64,000 bases of DNA, from positions 124,001 to 188,000 of the forward strand of contig JACKEQ010000009.1 of the NCBI GenBank assembly GCA_020632885.1, in the 5' to 3' direction. The notes under the pieces were generated by a model. The model saw only the letters and a program-made list of their open reading frames with translations, had not been told where the DNA came from and made no database searches. The stretch comes from Alphaproteobacteria bacterium. Lineage in GTDB: Bacteria; Myxococcota_A; UBA796; GCA-2862545. A program made the translations under genes and the position numbers. Of the stretch, positions 43,357 through 52,456 are shown in pieces; the first letter of the stretch is position 1; every line of letters begins with the position of its first letter.

Positions 43357-44121
43357 TCAGGCCGAAGCGCCCACCACGACCACCGTGACGTTGTCCTCGG
43401 TGCCGTGCTTGATCGCCTCGTCGACCAGCACGTTCGCCAGGAGATCGAGCGGGGTGTCGTCGATGATCTTCTGGATGACGGAGTCCTCCATGGGGTCCGT
43501 CATCCCGTCGCTGCAGAGCACGAAGATGTCGCCGGGCTCCACGACCCGCGTGGTGGTGTCCGGCTCCACGGGCCCGTGGTAGCCCACCGACTGCGTGAGG
43601 ATGTGCTTGTTGGGCATCTCGCGCGCGAGCTTCGGCGACAACCGGCCCGCGTCGATCTCCAGCTGCACCACCGTGTGGTCGCGGGTGAGCCGGATGAGCC
43701 GGCCCTCGCGGTACAGGTACGCGCGGGAGTCGCCCACGTGGGCCAGGTGGGCCTGCTCGCCGTCGATCACCAGCACCACGAGGGTGGTGCCCATCCCCTT
43801 GGTCTCGGGGCGGGCGTCCGCCTCGCGCCGGATCCGGATGGACGCCTGGTTCATCGCGTAGCGGAGCCGCTCGCGCAGGACGTCGGCGGGGTCGTCCGTC
43901 TCGTGCTCGCGCACCAGGCGGGTCTCGTCGGGGTCGGGCGCCCCCACGAGGGTCTCGTGGACCGCCTCGACCGCCATGGCGCTCGCCACCTCGCCGGCCG
44001 CGTGGCCACCCATGCCGTCCGCGACCACGAAGACGCCCGCCTCCAGGTCGATCAGCATCGAATCTTCGTTGTGTTCGCGAACCGGGCCAGTGTCCGTGTG
44101 CGCGTACGCTTCGAGATGCAT
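43357..44121 (-). CDS. PP2C-family protein serine/threonine phosphatase
   Basis: A 254-residue PPM/PP2C phosphatase. Motifs in order are REHNEDS (Asp metal ligand), VADGMGGHAAGEVAS, MGTTLVVLV, AHVGDSRAYL, LTRDHTVV, CSDGMTDPM and TEDNVTVVVV. All the metal-binding Asp residues are present, so it should be active and manganese dependent. It faces two Ser/Thr kinase genes across a 73-base bidirectional promoter and is the obvious phosphatase partner. TATATT at 44159-44154 and GGAGG ACGG before the ATG support the start at 44121. It lacks a membrane segment, so it is cytosolic. Confidence 0.95.
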   Translation of the reverse strand: MHLEAYAHTDTGPVREHNEDSMLIDLEAGVFVVADGMGGHAAGEVASAMAVEAVHETLVGAPDPDETRLVREHETDDPADVLRERLRYAMNQASIRIRREADARPETKGMGTTLVVLVIDGEQAHLAHVGDSRAYLYREGRLIRLTRDHTVVQLEIDAGRLSPKLAREMPNKHILTQSVGYHGPVEPDTTTRVVEPGDIFVLCSDGMTDPMEDSVIQKIIDDTPLDLLANVLVDEAIKHGTEDNVTVVVVGASA

Positions 44122-44194
44122 CCGTCCTCCGGGCCCCCTGGGGCCTTCCCCGCAATATAGAGTGTGCGCGGCCCCGACGGAAGGAGACAGCGGC
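44122..44194. promoter_or_regulatory. Bidirectional promoter between PP2C phosphatase and kinase genes
   Basis: Two -10-like elements overlap: TATATT on the minus strand (44159-44154) and TAGAGT on the plus strand (44158-44163). A GGCCCC-CT-GGGGCC hairpin-capable inverted repeat lies between them and the phosphatase start. Co-regulation or mutual occlusion of phosphatase and kinases is plausible. Confidence 0.45.
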
Positions 44195-47100
44195 GTGTCC
44201 TCGCCCCTCGATCACCACGACGACCCACTGGCCGCGCAAAACCCGGCAGACCTCTCGGGCGCGGATCCCGAGCCCGGCGCGCGCATCGGTGCGTACGAAG
44301 TGGTGCGCGCAGTCGCGCGGGGCGGCATGGCGACCGTGCTCGAGGTGCGCGACACCCGCAACGAGCAGCGGCTCGCGCTCAAGCTCCTGCTGCCCCTCGC
44401 CCACGCCGACGAGGCGCGCTCGCGCTTCCGCCGCGAGTTCCGCGCGCTGTCGCGCCTCAACCACCCGAACGTCCTCCGCGTGCACGAGTGGGGCCTCATC
44501 GGCGACCGTCCGTGGTTCAGCATGGAGCTCGTGGGCGGGCGCGACCTGCGCGACGAGCTCGGGCACCTCGCGGCGCTCCAGCCGGAGGACCGCTTCGCCC
44601 GCGTGGAGCTCATCCTCAAGCAGGTCACCCGCGCGCTCGCGTACATCCACGAGCGCGGCATGGTCCACCGCGACGTCACGCCCGGCAACATCATGGTCCT
44701 GCCCGACGGCACGGCGAAGATCATGGACTTCGGCGTGGTGAAGGAGATGGGGGCAGACCTCACGGCCGTCGGCGAGGTCATCGGCACCGTGGCCTGGATG
44801 GCCCCCGAGCAGATCACGTCCACCGACCTCGACGCCCGGGCGGACCTCTACTCCCTCGGGTGTGTGCTCTACCTGCTGCTCACCGGGAAGCGCCCGTTCA
44901 GCGCGCACACCATCCACGGCTTCATGGAGAAGCACCTCCACGAGGTGCCCGTCCCGCCCCGCCAGGTGGACCCCCTGGTCCCGGCCCACCTGGACGCGAT
45001 CTGCAACCGGCTCCTCCAGAAGAAGCCGGCCGACCGCTACGCGAGCGCCACCCACCTCCTGCACGTGCTCGGCGATCCCACGGACGCGCTCGACATGGAC
45101 GAGTGGCCGCCACGCACGGTGGGCCGGGGGCCACTGCGCGCGCGCATGCGCGACACCCTCGACGACGTCGAGCAGCACGGGCTCGGCGGCGCCATCCTGA
45201 TCACGGGGGCGAACGGCCAGGGCAAGACCCGCCTGCTCGAGGCCGGCCTCAACTACGCCCGGCGCCTGGGCCTGCGGGTGGCGCGCGGTCGCTCGCGGCG
45301 GGAGGACCGCCCCTTCGGCGCCTTCTTCGGCATCTACGAGAAGCTCGAGCGCCCGGTGCCCGTGCCGCTGCTCGACCAGGTCTTCCGCGGCGAGACCCCG
45401 CCCGAGCGCTACCCCGTGCTGGCGGCCTTCCGCGACCTGCTGCTCGCGAACGCGCCCGTGGTCGTGGCCCTCGACGACCTCGAGCACGCGGACGCCGCCA
45501 CCGTCGAGCTGCTCACCTACCTGATCCGCAACACCCTGGAGCTCGCGAGCGAGCCCGTGGTGTTCCTGCTCTCCCACGAGGCCCCCGAGGAGCACGTGCT
45601 CCGCGAGGTGGGCGCGCTGCCGCCCGTGCACACCGAGACCCTGGAGCCCCTCGGTGCCTCCGAGGTCGAGGAGCTGGTCGTGAGCGTGCTGGGCAACGGC
45701 ACCGCCTCGCTGGCCCTGGCGGGCCGGATCCACGCCGAGAGCTCGGGATCGCCGGCCTTCATCGCGGACATGCTGCGCGGCCTGCTCGACGACGGGCTCA
45801 TCGTGCGCAACGACGATCGCTACGAGATCGTCGTGGACGCCGCGGAGATCACGCGGTCGCGCCTGCCCATGCCGGCGTCCCTGCGCCAGGCGCTCAAGGA
45901 GCGCATCGCGCCGCTCTCCGCGGAGGCCCTCGAGGTCGGGCGCGTCATCGCGCTGGCCCGCCGCCGCATCGATCTCGACGTGCTCGTGGAGGTGGTGGAC
46001 CTCGACGAGGACGAGGCCATGGAGGGTCTCGACGAGCTGGTGGACGCGCAGATCGTCGTGGAGGACCGCGACGCGGACGTCGAGCGGGTGGAGCTCTCGC
46101 ACAGCCGCTTCCACGACGTGCTGCTGGAGTCCCTCACGGCCGAGGCGCGCGCGGGGCTCCACCGCCGGATGGGCGAGGCCCTCGAGCGCCACTACCGCGG
46201 GCGACTGGGGCCCCGGGTGGAGGAGCTCGCGTTCCACTTCCAGGCCGCGGGGCTCGCCACCAAGGCGTACGCGTTCCTGCAGCTCTCCATCGAGCGGCAC
46301 GTGCGCCAGAGCCTGTTCGGCGAGGCCATGGCGCTCATCGGGCGCGCCCTCGAGATCGAGCCCACGGCGCGGCCCTACCTCCTGCTGGACGACGCGGACA
46401 CCCAGCTCGTGCAGCTCTTCCTGCAGCGGTCCATGGCGGAGCACGCCGTGGGGCAGACCGCCGCCGCCCTCGCGAGCCTGCGCGAGGCCGAGAAGCTCGC
46501 GGACGTGGTGGGCGAGCCGGGCCTCCAGTCCCGCGTGGCCACCGAGCTCGGCACCCGGCTGCGCGGGAAGGGCGAGCACGGCGAGGGCCTCCGGCAGCTC
46601 GAGCGCGCGGTCGACAAGGCGCGGGAGGCCGGCGACCAGACGCTGCTCCCGGGGCCGCTGTACCACCAGGGCTCCCACGCCTGGATGTCGGGCGACCTCG
46701 ACCGGGCGCTCGGCCTCTGGCGGGAGTCGCTGTCGATCGCCACCACCGTGGGCGACGAGCGGAACGCCGCCTGGGCCAACAACGGCCTCGGCATCGGGCA
46801 CACCTGCGCGGGCGACAGCCTCTCGGGCCGCAAGCACTTCGAGCAGTCCGCCCGGCAGATGGAGGCGCTCGGCATGGTCGGCCCGCTGTCGATCATCCGC
46901 TGCAACCTCGCCGAGGTGTACCTGTCCACGGGCATCCTCCGCAAAGCCCTCGACCAGATCGACCGCGCGGTGGCCCAGTCCCGCGAGGTCGGCCACGTGC
47001 ACGGGGTCGCGGTGGGCCTGATGTGGCGGGCCAACGCCTTCCGGGTGCTGCGCAGGATGGACGACGCGTCCCGCACGATCTCCGACACCCTGAAGTACTG

Positions 47101-47635
47101 CCGGCACCACGGCATCGCCCCCGACGAGCTCTCGGCGCTGCTCGTGAAGGTCGAGCTCTCCCTCGACAGCGACCGTCCCGACGAGGCCCTCGAGGCCCTG
47201 GAGCGCGCGCGTCCCCTGCTCGATCGGTACGACAACGAGGGCCAGCGGCACCTCGTGGACGCCTGGCACGCCGTGGCCCTCGCCAAGCTCGGTCGCGAGG
47301 AGGAGGCCGCCGCGGTGCTCGCGGGCAAGCAGCCGCCCCAGGAGCCCTGGCAGAACACCCAGGTGCGCACCGACCTCGCGTGGGCCCAGGCCTTCCGCCT
47401 GCTCGGTCGTCGCGAGGAGGCTCTCGCCCTGCTGGAGCGCGCCAGCGACTCCGCGGAGCGCATCGGCTACCGGCTCTACCAGCTCCTCGTGCGGCAGGAG
47501 CTCTTCGAGCTCGCGGACGGTGAAGAGGCCGCCCGGCACGCCCGGATCGCGAACAGCCTGGCGCGGTCCCTCGCCGCCAACCTGCCCCGGGAGGACGGCA
47601 AGACCTTCCTGGCCCGCGGGTGGGGAGAGGCATGA
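44195..47635 (+). CDS. Serine/threonine kinase-AAA ATPase-TPR multidomain protein (PknK-like)
   Basis: A 1146-residue cytoplasmic protein. GTG 44195 has AAGGAG upstream. Residues 30-290 form a Hanks-type kinase: ARGGMATVLEV, ALKLLLPL (Lys), MVHRDVTPGNIM, IMDFGVVKEM, MAPEQI. A P-loop ATPase (about 320-560) follows with ITGANGQGKTRLLEA and VVVALDDLEHA. The rest (560-1146) is helical TPR-like repeats. The layout is that of PknK/STAND-type kinases, which integrate protein interaction with phosphorylation. The catalytic loop lacks Lys (HRDVTPGN), common in myxobacterial kinases. Its stop overlaps the next kinase start as ATGA. The opposite-strand PP2C gene is the likely counter-enzyme. Confidence 0.93.
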   Translation: MSSPLDHHDDPLAAQNPADLSGADPEPGARIGAYEVVRAVARGGMATVLEVRDTRNEQRLALKLLLPLAHADEARSRFRREFRALSRLNHPNVLRVHEWGLIGDRPWFSMELVGGRDLRDELGHLAALQPEDRFARVELILKQVTRALAYIHERGMVHRDVTPGNIMVLPDGTAKIMDFGVVKEMGADLTAVGEVIGTVAWMAPEQITSTDLDARADLYSLGCVLYLLLTGKRPFSAHTIHGFMEKHLHEVPVPPRQVDPLVPAHLDAICNRLLQKKPADRYASATHLLHVLGDPTDALDMDEWPPRTVGRGPLRARMRDTLDDVEQHGLGGAILITGANGQGKTRLLEAGLNYARRLGLRVARGRSRREDRPFGAFFGIYEKLERPVPVPLLDQVFRGETPPERYPVLAAFRDLLLANAPVVVALDDLEHADAATVELLTYLIRNTLELASEPVVFLLSHEAPEEHVLREVGALPPVHTETLEPLGASEVEELVVSVLGNGTASLALAGRIHAESSGSPAFIADMLRGLLDDGLIVRNDDRYEIVVDAAEITRSRLPMPASLRQALKERIAPLSAEALEVGRVIALARRRIDLDVLVEVVDLDEDEAMEGLDELVDAQIVVEDRDADVERVELSHSRFHDVLLESLTAEARAGLHRRMGEALERHYRGRLGPRVEELAFHFQAAGLATKAYAFLQLSIERHVRQSLFGEAMALIGRALEIEPTARPYLLLDDADTQLVQLFLQRSMAEHAVGQTAAALASLREAEKLADVVGEPGLQSRVATELGTRLRGKGEHGEGLRQLERAVDKAREAGDQTLLPGPLYHQGSHAWMSGDLDRALGLWRESLSIATTVGDERNAAWANNGLGIGHTCAGDSLSGRKHFEQSARQMEALGMVGPLSIIRCNLAEVYLSTGILRKALDQIDRAVAQSREVGHVHGVAVGLMWRANAFRVLRRMDDASRTISDTLKYCRHHGIAPDELSALLVKVELSLDSDRPDEALEALERARPLLDRYDNEGQRHLVDAWHAVALAKLGREEEAAAVLAGKQPPQEPWQNTQVRTDLAWAQAFRLLGRREEALALLERASDSAERIGYRLYQLLVRQELFELADGEEAARHARIANSLARSLAANLPREDGKTFLARGWGEA

Positions 47636-50600
47636 GCGGGCTCGGACGTCACCCGGACGTCGGCGACAAGCTCGGCCGCTACACCCTCGACGCCCCGCTC
47701 GGGGCGGGCGGCATGGCGTCGGTCTTCCGGGCGATCGACCCCCACGGCGACCCCTACGCCGTGAAGGTGCTCAACCCGGCCCGGGTGCTTCCCGAGGACG
47801 TGAAGCGCTTCCAGCGCGAGTTCAAGGCGCTCTCGCGCATGGACCACCCGAACATCGTGCGCGTCTACGAGTCGGGGGTCCACGAGGGATACCCGTGGAT
47901 CGCGATGGAGCTCGTGGACGGCGGTGACCTCGAGGGGCTCATCGACCGCTGGAAGGCGAACCCCCCGCCCGACCGGTTCGAGCGCATCGAGGCCCTGCTC
48001 GTGCAGCTCTGCAAGGCGCTGCAGTACGTGCACGACCGGCGTCTCATCCACCGCGACATCAAGCCGAGCAACGTGCTCCTCACCCCGGACGGCGTGCCGC
48101 GCCTCTCGGACTTCGGGGTCGTGAAGGGCGGTGCGGACGGCACCACGCACATCACCCAGCTCACGATGGCCGGTCGGCTCGTCGGCACCGTCGCGTTCAT
48201 GGCGCCCGAGCTCATCACGAGCGACGAGGACGCCGACGCGCGGGCGGACCTCTACAGCCTCGGCGCGATGCTCTACCTGATGCTCTGCTTCCGGCGGCCC
48301 ATCGAGGCGAAGAGCGTCGCGGGCTACCTGGCGCGGCACCTCACCGAGATCCCGGTGCCGCCGGGTCAGCTCGACCCCGACGTGCCGCCGGTGCTCGAGC
48401 GGGTCGCGATGCGGCTGCTCCAGAAGGACCGCGCCCACCGCTACGCCAGCGCCAGCGCCGTGCTCGCCGCCCTCGGTGGCGAGGCCAAGGCCACCCGGCC
48501 CACCCTCCAGGGCCGCGAGCGCGAGCTCCAGGGCTGGTCCCGCCGCGTCGGGGCCCTCGTGGACGGTGCCGGGGGCTGCGTGGTGCTCAACGGCGCCGAG
48601 GGCACCGGGAAGTCCCACCTCATGACGGTGATGGTGGAGGCCGCCGACGCGAGCTCGGTGAAGGTGCTCTACACGTCCGGGTGGGACGACGACCCGCTCG
48701 AGACCCTCGCCACCCAGGTGGGCCTCGACCCCGAGGGGTCCATCGGGGGCGCGCTGGGCCGGGCGATCCTCGCCACCCTCCTGCCGGGCCCGGCCGTGCT
48801 GGCGATCGACGACCTCGACCGCGCCCCGCGCCGCACCATCGACGCCCTCGCCCGCACCCTCCGCCAGCTCATCAGCCAGGAGGGCCAGCCGATCCTCCTG
48901 CTCGCCTCGGCGCGCAGCCTGGACGCGATCAGCGACCTCGTGACGGGCACCGCCACGGGCATGCCGGCGGACCTCATCCCCGTGGGCCCGGTCGACTCCC
49001 GGGCCGCCGTGTCGATGATGCGCGACCGCGGCATCCTCGGTGCGGCCGCGAGCGTGCTCGGGCGCCGGCTGCACACCTCGTACGGGGGCGTGCCCGGCCC
49101 CATGCTCGACCAGCTCGACGCCCTCCTCCGCGACGGCTGGTTCACGGGCGGCGCCGAGCGCCTCGAGCTGGCGCGGTCGATGACCGAGCTCCGCCAGGGC
49201 GAGCTCCCCGTGCCCCAGCAGCTCGCGGACGCCCTCCTGGCCCGTCTGGAGCGGGTGCGGAACCGCGAGCGTGAGATCCTCGAGCTCCTCGCGGTCGTCG
49301 ACCGTCCCGCCGGGGCCTCGTTGCTCGCGCGCTGCACGGACGATCCGGGCACCGCCCGCACCCTCGACGAGCTGGTGGGCGAGCGGTGGCTCGAGCTCGG
49401 TGAGGACGAGACCGCCGAGACCTTCACCTTCCGGGACCCCATCGCGGCCCGCGTGCTCCGCGGTGCCCTCGATCCCGCGCGGCGCCAGGAGCTCCACGGC
49501 ATCGTGGCGGGCGCGCTCGGCGGGAGGCGGCGGCGGGCGACGGCCAACCTGGAGGTCGCCCAGCACCTCGACGCCGCGGGGCGTCCGGCGGAGGCGTACC
49601 CGATCTACGTCGCGGCCGCCAAGCGCTCGGCGAAGCGGGACGGACTGCCCCTCGAGGTGCTCGACGTGTGCGAGCGGGCGGACGCCATCCGGGAGGCCGT
49701 GGAGCCCTCCCTGCCCCAGCCCGAGGCCATGGCGCTGCGGGAGGAGCTCAAGGCGCTCGAGGGCCGCGCGCGGCTGGCGCGGCAGGACTGGCAGGGGGCG
49801 CTCACGGCCCTGAAGCTCGGGCTCTCCACGGCGCGGTCCAACGGATCCGACGGTGAGGCTGCGCTCCTCGCGGACCTGGGTCGCGCGTGGTTCCGGCTCG
49901 GCGACCGGCGGCGGGCCCAGCCGGCGCTGGAGGAGGCCCTCGAGAAGCTCGAGCCGTCGGACGCGAGCTGGGCCCCCGGGATGCGGGCGCTGGGCGACAT
50001 CCTGCTCACGGGCGGGCAGTACGACGCCGCGGAGGCCCGGGTGAGCGCGGCGCTGGAGCGGGCCCTGGAGGTGGCCGACCGCGACGGGGAGGCCCGGGCG
50101 CGGCGGGGCCTGGCCCACGTGCGGGTGTTCCAGGGACGGTTGCCGGAGGCCGCCCAGCTCCTCGACGAGGCCGACGACCTGCTGGCGCTCGATGGCGACG
50201 CCCAGGTGCGGGCGGCCGTGCTCTCGCGGGCCATCGAGGTCGCGAACATGACCGGGCACTGGGGCAACGCGGTGCGGCGGGCGGAGCAGCTCGTGGACGT
50301 CGCGCGCCGCCGGGAGCTCTCGGCGCGGCTGCCGGACGCCTACAGCCTGCTGGCGCTGGCGCTGCTCGCCATCGGGGCCACCGACGAGGCCCTCGACGCC
50401 GCGAGCCAGGCGCGGGTGTTCGCCAAGGCCCATCGGTCGCGGGTGGAGCCCCAGCTCCGCACGGCCCGGGCGCTCCTCGACCTCGGGCGCCACGCGGAGG
50501 CCGAGGAGGTGCTGCCCGAGCGCGGCACCCTGCCCGACTCCGGCATCGACGACCCGCCCGGGCTCCACGCGGCCCTGCGGGCGCGCATCCTGGCCCCGGA

Positions 50601-50946
50601 GAACCCGACGGAGGCGAGGGATCTGGCCATCTGGGCCCTGAAGCGCCCGCCGCCGATGCTCTCGTTCCGGGCGGCCATCGTGGCGCTCGACGCGAGCAAG
50701 GCGCTGCTCGAGGTGGGCCAGACGAGCACGGCCCGCAAGGCCGCGAAGCGGGGCCTGAAGTGCCTCCAGGGTCTTGGGGCCGACGGTCTGCGCCTGGAGG
50801 TGCTCCTCGCCCTCCAGAGGGCCGAGCCCGACGCGCGGGTGCAGGAGGCCATCGCCCAGGTGGCCGGGCGGGTGGCCGGGCGGCTCGCGGGGCCGGCCCT
50901 CGACACCTTCCAGAAGCGGGACGCGGTCCGCGCAGCCCTGGGGTGA
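47632..50946 (+). CDS. Second serine/threonine kinase-AAA ATPase-TPR protein, tandem paralogue
   Basis: A 1104-residue protein with the same order as its upstream neighbour: kinase (about 15-285; GAGGMASVFRA, AVKVLNP, LIHRDIKPSNVLL, LSDFGVVKG, MAPELI), P-loop ATPase (about 300-530; LNGAEGTGKSHLM, AVLAIDDLDRA) and a helical TPR-like C-terminus. This one has the canonical HRDIKPSN loop. The kinase halves and ATPase folds resemble the upstream gene enough to indicate tandem duplication followed by divergence. ATGA coupling implies equal synthesis and perhaps a heteromeric signalling complex. The C-terminal region is Ala/Arg/Leu rich with heptad-like helices. Confidence 0.93.
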   Translation: MSGLGRHPDVGDKLGRYTLDAPLGAGGMASVFRAIDPHGDPYAVKVLNPARVLPEDVKRFQREFKALSRMDHPNIVRVYESGVHEGYPWIAMELVDGGDLEGLIDRWKANPPPDRFERIEALLVQLCKALQYVHDRRLIHRDIKPSNVLLTPDGVPRLSDFGVVKGGADGTTHITQLTMAGRLVGTVAFMAPELITSDEDADARADLYSLGAMLYLMLCFRRPIEAKSVAGYLARHLTEIPVPPGQLDPDVPPVLERVAMRLLQKDRAHRYASASAVLAALGGEAKATRPTLQGRERELQGWSRRVGALVDGAGGCVVLNGAEGTGKSHLMTVMVEAADASSVKVLYTSGWDDDPLETLATQVGLDPEGSIGGALGRAILATLLPGPAVLAIDDLDRAPRRTIDALARTLRQLISQEGQPILLLASARSLDAISDLVTGTATGMPADLIPVGPVDSRAAVSMMRDRGILGAAASVLGRRLHTSYGGVPGPMLDQLDALLRDGWFTGGAERLELARSMTELRQGELPVPQQLADALLARLERVRNREREILELLAVVDRPAGASLLARCTDDPGTARTLDELVGERWLELGEDETAETFTFRDPIAARVLRGALDPARRQELHGIVAGALGGRRRRATANLEVAQHLDAAGRPAEAYPIYVAAAKRSAKRDGLPLEVLDVCERADAIREAVEPSLPQPEAMALREELKALEGRARLARQDWQGALTALKLGLSTARSNGSDGEAALLADLGRAWFRLGDRRRAQPALEEALEKLEPSDASWAPGMRALGDILLTGGQYDAAEARVSAALERALEVADRDGEARARRGLAHVRVFQGRLPEAAQLLDEADDLLALDGDAQVRAAVLSRAIEVANMTGHWGNAVRRAEQLVDVARRRELSARLPDAYSLLALALLAIGATDEALDAASQARVFAKAHRSRVEPQLRTARALLDLGRHAEAEEVLPERGTLPDSGIDDPPGLHAALRARILAPENPTEARDLAIWALKRPPPMLSFRAAIVALDASKALLEVGQTSTARKAAKRGLKCLQGLGADGLRLEVLLALQRAEPDARVQEAIAQVAGRVAGRLAGPALDTFQKRDAVRAALG

Positions 50947-50970
50947 GGGGGGTCCGGCCTCCCGGACGGC

Positions 50971-51375
50971 TCACTCCACGCGGACGAGGTCACCCTCCAC
51001 GTACTGCCACAGCGTGGACTCCCGGGGCTTCTGCGCCGGGACGACGAAGAGCACCCGCGATCCGCCGTCCGCGCTCGCGAGCTCCTCGAGCGCCGGGAGC
51101 AGCGCCGGCGGTGCCAGGGTCTTCGGCGCCCCGGTGGAGAGAGCGGGGAGCAGCCCACCTGCCTGCGTCCAGGGCACCACCCGGGTGTACCCCATGACCC
51201 GCATCTGAACCTGCTTCAGCACCTTGTCCTCCTTCTCCGCGGGGGCCACGAAGACGAGCCGGGTCTCCGTCGGCCGGACGGACTCCCGCAGCTCGTCCAC
51301 GCGCTCCCGGGTCTCCGCCTCCGCTTCTGCCGTCATCTCGTGTCTGCCCGCCAGGGCGGCCGCCATCCACAACAT
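50971..51375 (-). CDS. Small exported protein of unknown function
   Basis: A 134-residue protein. ATG 51375 is chosen because GGAGG lies five bases upstream, and it gives a short signal-like leader MLWMAAALAG. The mature part is mixed alpha-beta with two matching strands (RLVFVAPAEK and RVLFVVPAQK), suggesting an internal repeat of a small domain. I do not recognise a family. It is divergent from a small lipoprotein gene 88 bases away and convergent with the second kinase gene. Confidence 0.65.
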   Translation of the reverse strand: MLWMAAALAGRHEMTAEAEAETRERVDELRESVRPTETRLVFVAPAEKEDKVLKQVQMRVMGYTRVVPWTQAGGLLPALSTGAPKTLAPPALLPALEELASADGGSRVLFVVPAQKPRESTLWQYVEGDLVRVE

Positions 51376-51463
51376 CCACACCTCCTGGAACACCAGACGC
51401 ATGGGATCGCCGGAAGGTTGCAGGGTGTGCGTCGGGTGTATGCTGCTTGCTGGAGAGTCCCTG

Positions 51464-51793
51464 ATGCTGTCGTTGCTCCTGGCCTGCGCTGGAGATGTCG
51501 AGGGCACCTCGCGCATCGAGGTGGCGTGGGAGATCTTCGACGCCGGCGAGGTGGTGGGCTGCCCGTCCGGTTGGGCGGTACGAGCCCGCATCGAGCCCGA
51601 CGTGGACGAGCGTTTCGCGTGTGACGCGGGCACCGGGCTCCTCGACCCGGCGCCCCTCGGTCTGCTCGACGTCCGGGTGGACCTCCTCGATGCATCCGAC
51701 GCCATCGTCGACACCGAGATCGTCGGCGTAGGACCGATGGGCGATGGCGGAGAGGCCCAGGCGTTCGCGAGCTTCGTGCTCCCGGAGGGATGA
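51464..51793 (+). CDS. Small lipoprotein of unknown function
   Basis: A 109-residue protein. ATG 51464 opens MLSLLLACAG, a minimal lipoprotein signal with Cys8. The remainder is a single beta-sandwich-like domain (IEVAWEIFDAGEVVGCPSGWAV, LLDVRVDLLDASDA) with two Cys that may form a disulphide. The signal TATGCT (51439-51444) and GGAG (51452) precede the start. It resembles the many short surface lipoproteins of this type of bacterium, with no assigned function. Confidence 0.72.
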   Translation: MLSLLLACAGDVEGTSRIEVAWEIFDAGEVVGCPSGWAVRARIEPDVDERFACDAGTGLLDPAPLGLLDVRVDLLDASDAIVDTEIVGVGPMGDGGEAQAFASFVLPEG

Positions 51794-51806
51794 CCCGGGG
51801 TGTCCG

Positions 51807-52346
51807 TCAGCCCGGTAGCCAGCCCACGTACACGTCGGCCACGACGGTGTCGGGGAGCGTGGCTGTACCGCCCTCGGCGTCCTCGAGCGTCACGCCGAGC
51901 AGCTCGAGGGTCGCCATGCCGCCGAAGTCCCACGGCTCCACGGGGCGGCCCGAGGGCACCACCGTCACGGTGAGCGAGCCGGAGACGGCGACCGCCTCGC
52001 CGTCCACGGTCGGTTCCCGTCCAGGCTCGACCACATCGCTGCAGTGCAGGTAGACCAGGTCGTCACCCCACCGGGCCACGATCGAGACGGCCGGATCGGG
52101 CAACGCGTAGGTGCGCGACAGCGCCTGGCCGGCGTTCGCGGCGTCCCAGGCGAGGTCGTCGGAGACCGTGAGGAAGAGGGCGTGGGTGGCGCTCTCGTCG
52201 TGCACGACCACCTGGATGTCGCCGCAGCCAGACGTCTGGGAAGAAGCCGAGGCGGCCACGTCGACGGTATCCTGGAGGGGATCGCCCTCCTCGCCGGAAC
52301 AAGCGACGACGGAGAGCACCAGGGAGACGAGGACCAGGGTTCGCAT
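51807..52346 (-). CDS. Lipoprotein of unknown function
   Basis: A 179-residue lipoprotein with the signal MRTLVLVSLVLSVVACSG (lipobox VVAC). After an acidic, Ser-rich linker comes one beta-rich domain (DIQVVVHDESATHALFLTV, SLTVTVVPSGRPVEP) with three Cys. No known family was recognised. It is convergent with the small lipoprotein gene to the left, and 110 bases of non-coding sequence separate its start from the LysR gene stop. Confidence 0.75.
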   Translation of the reverse strand: MRTLVLVSLVLSVVACSGEEGDPLQDTVDVAASASSQTSGCGDIQVVVHDESATHALFLTVSDDLAWDAANAGQALSRTYALPDPAVSIVARWGDDLVYLHCSDVVEPGREPTVDGEAVAVSGSLTVTVVPSGRPVEPWDFGGMATLELLGVTLEDAEGGTATLPDTVVADVYVGWLPG

Positions 52347-52456
52347 GTCGACCTCCAACTGCTCCCAACGTGCCGCGTCCGGGGGCGGCGCACTACCCCG
52401 GTTCCGCACTCTCCGTGGGTCGGAAGTGCCCGTAGTCGTGCAGCGCTGCAGGATGG

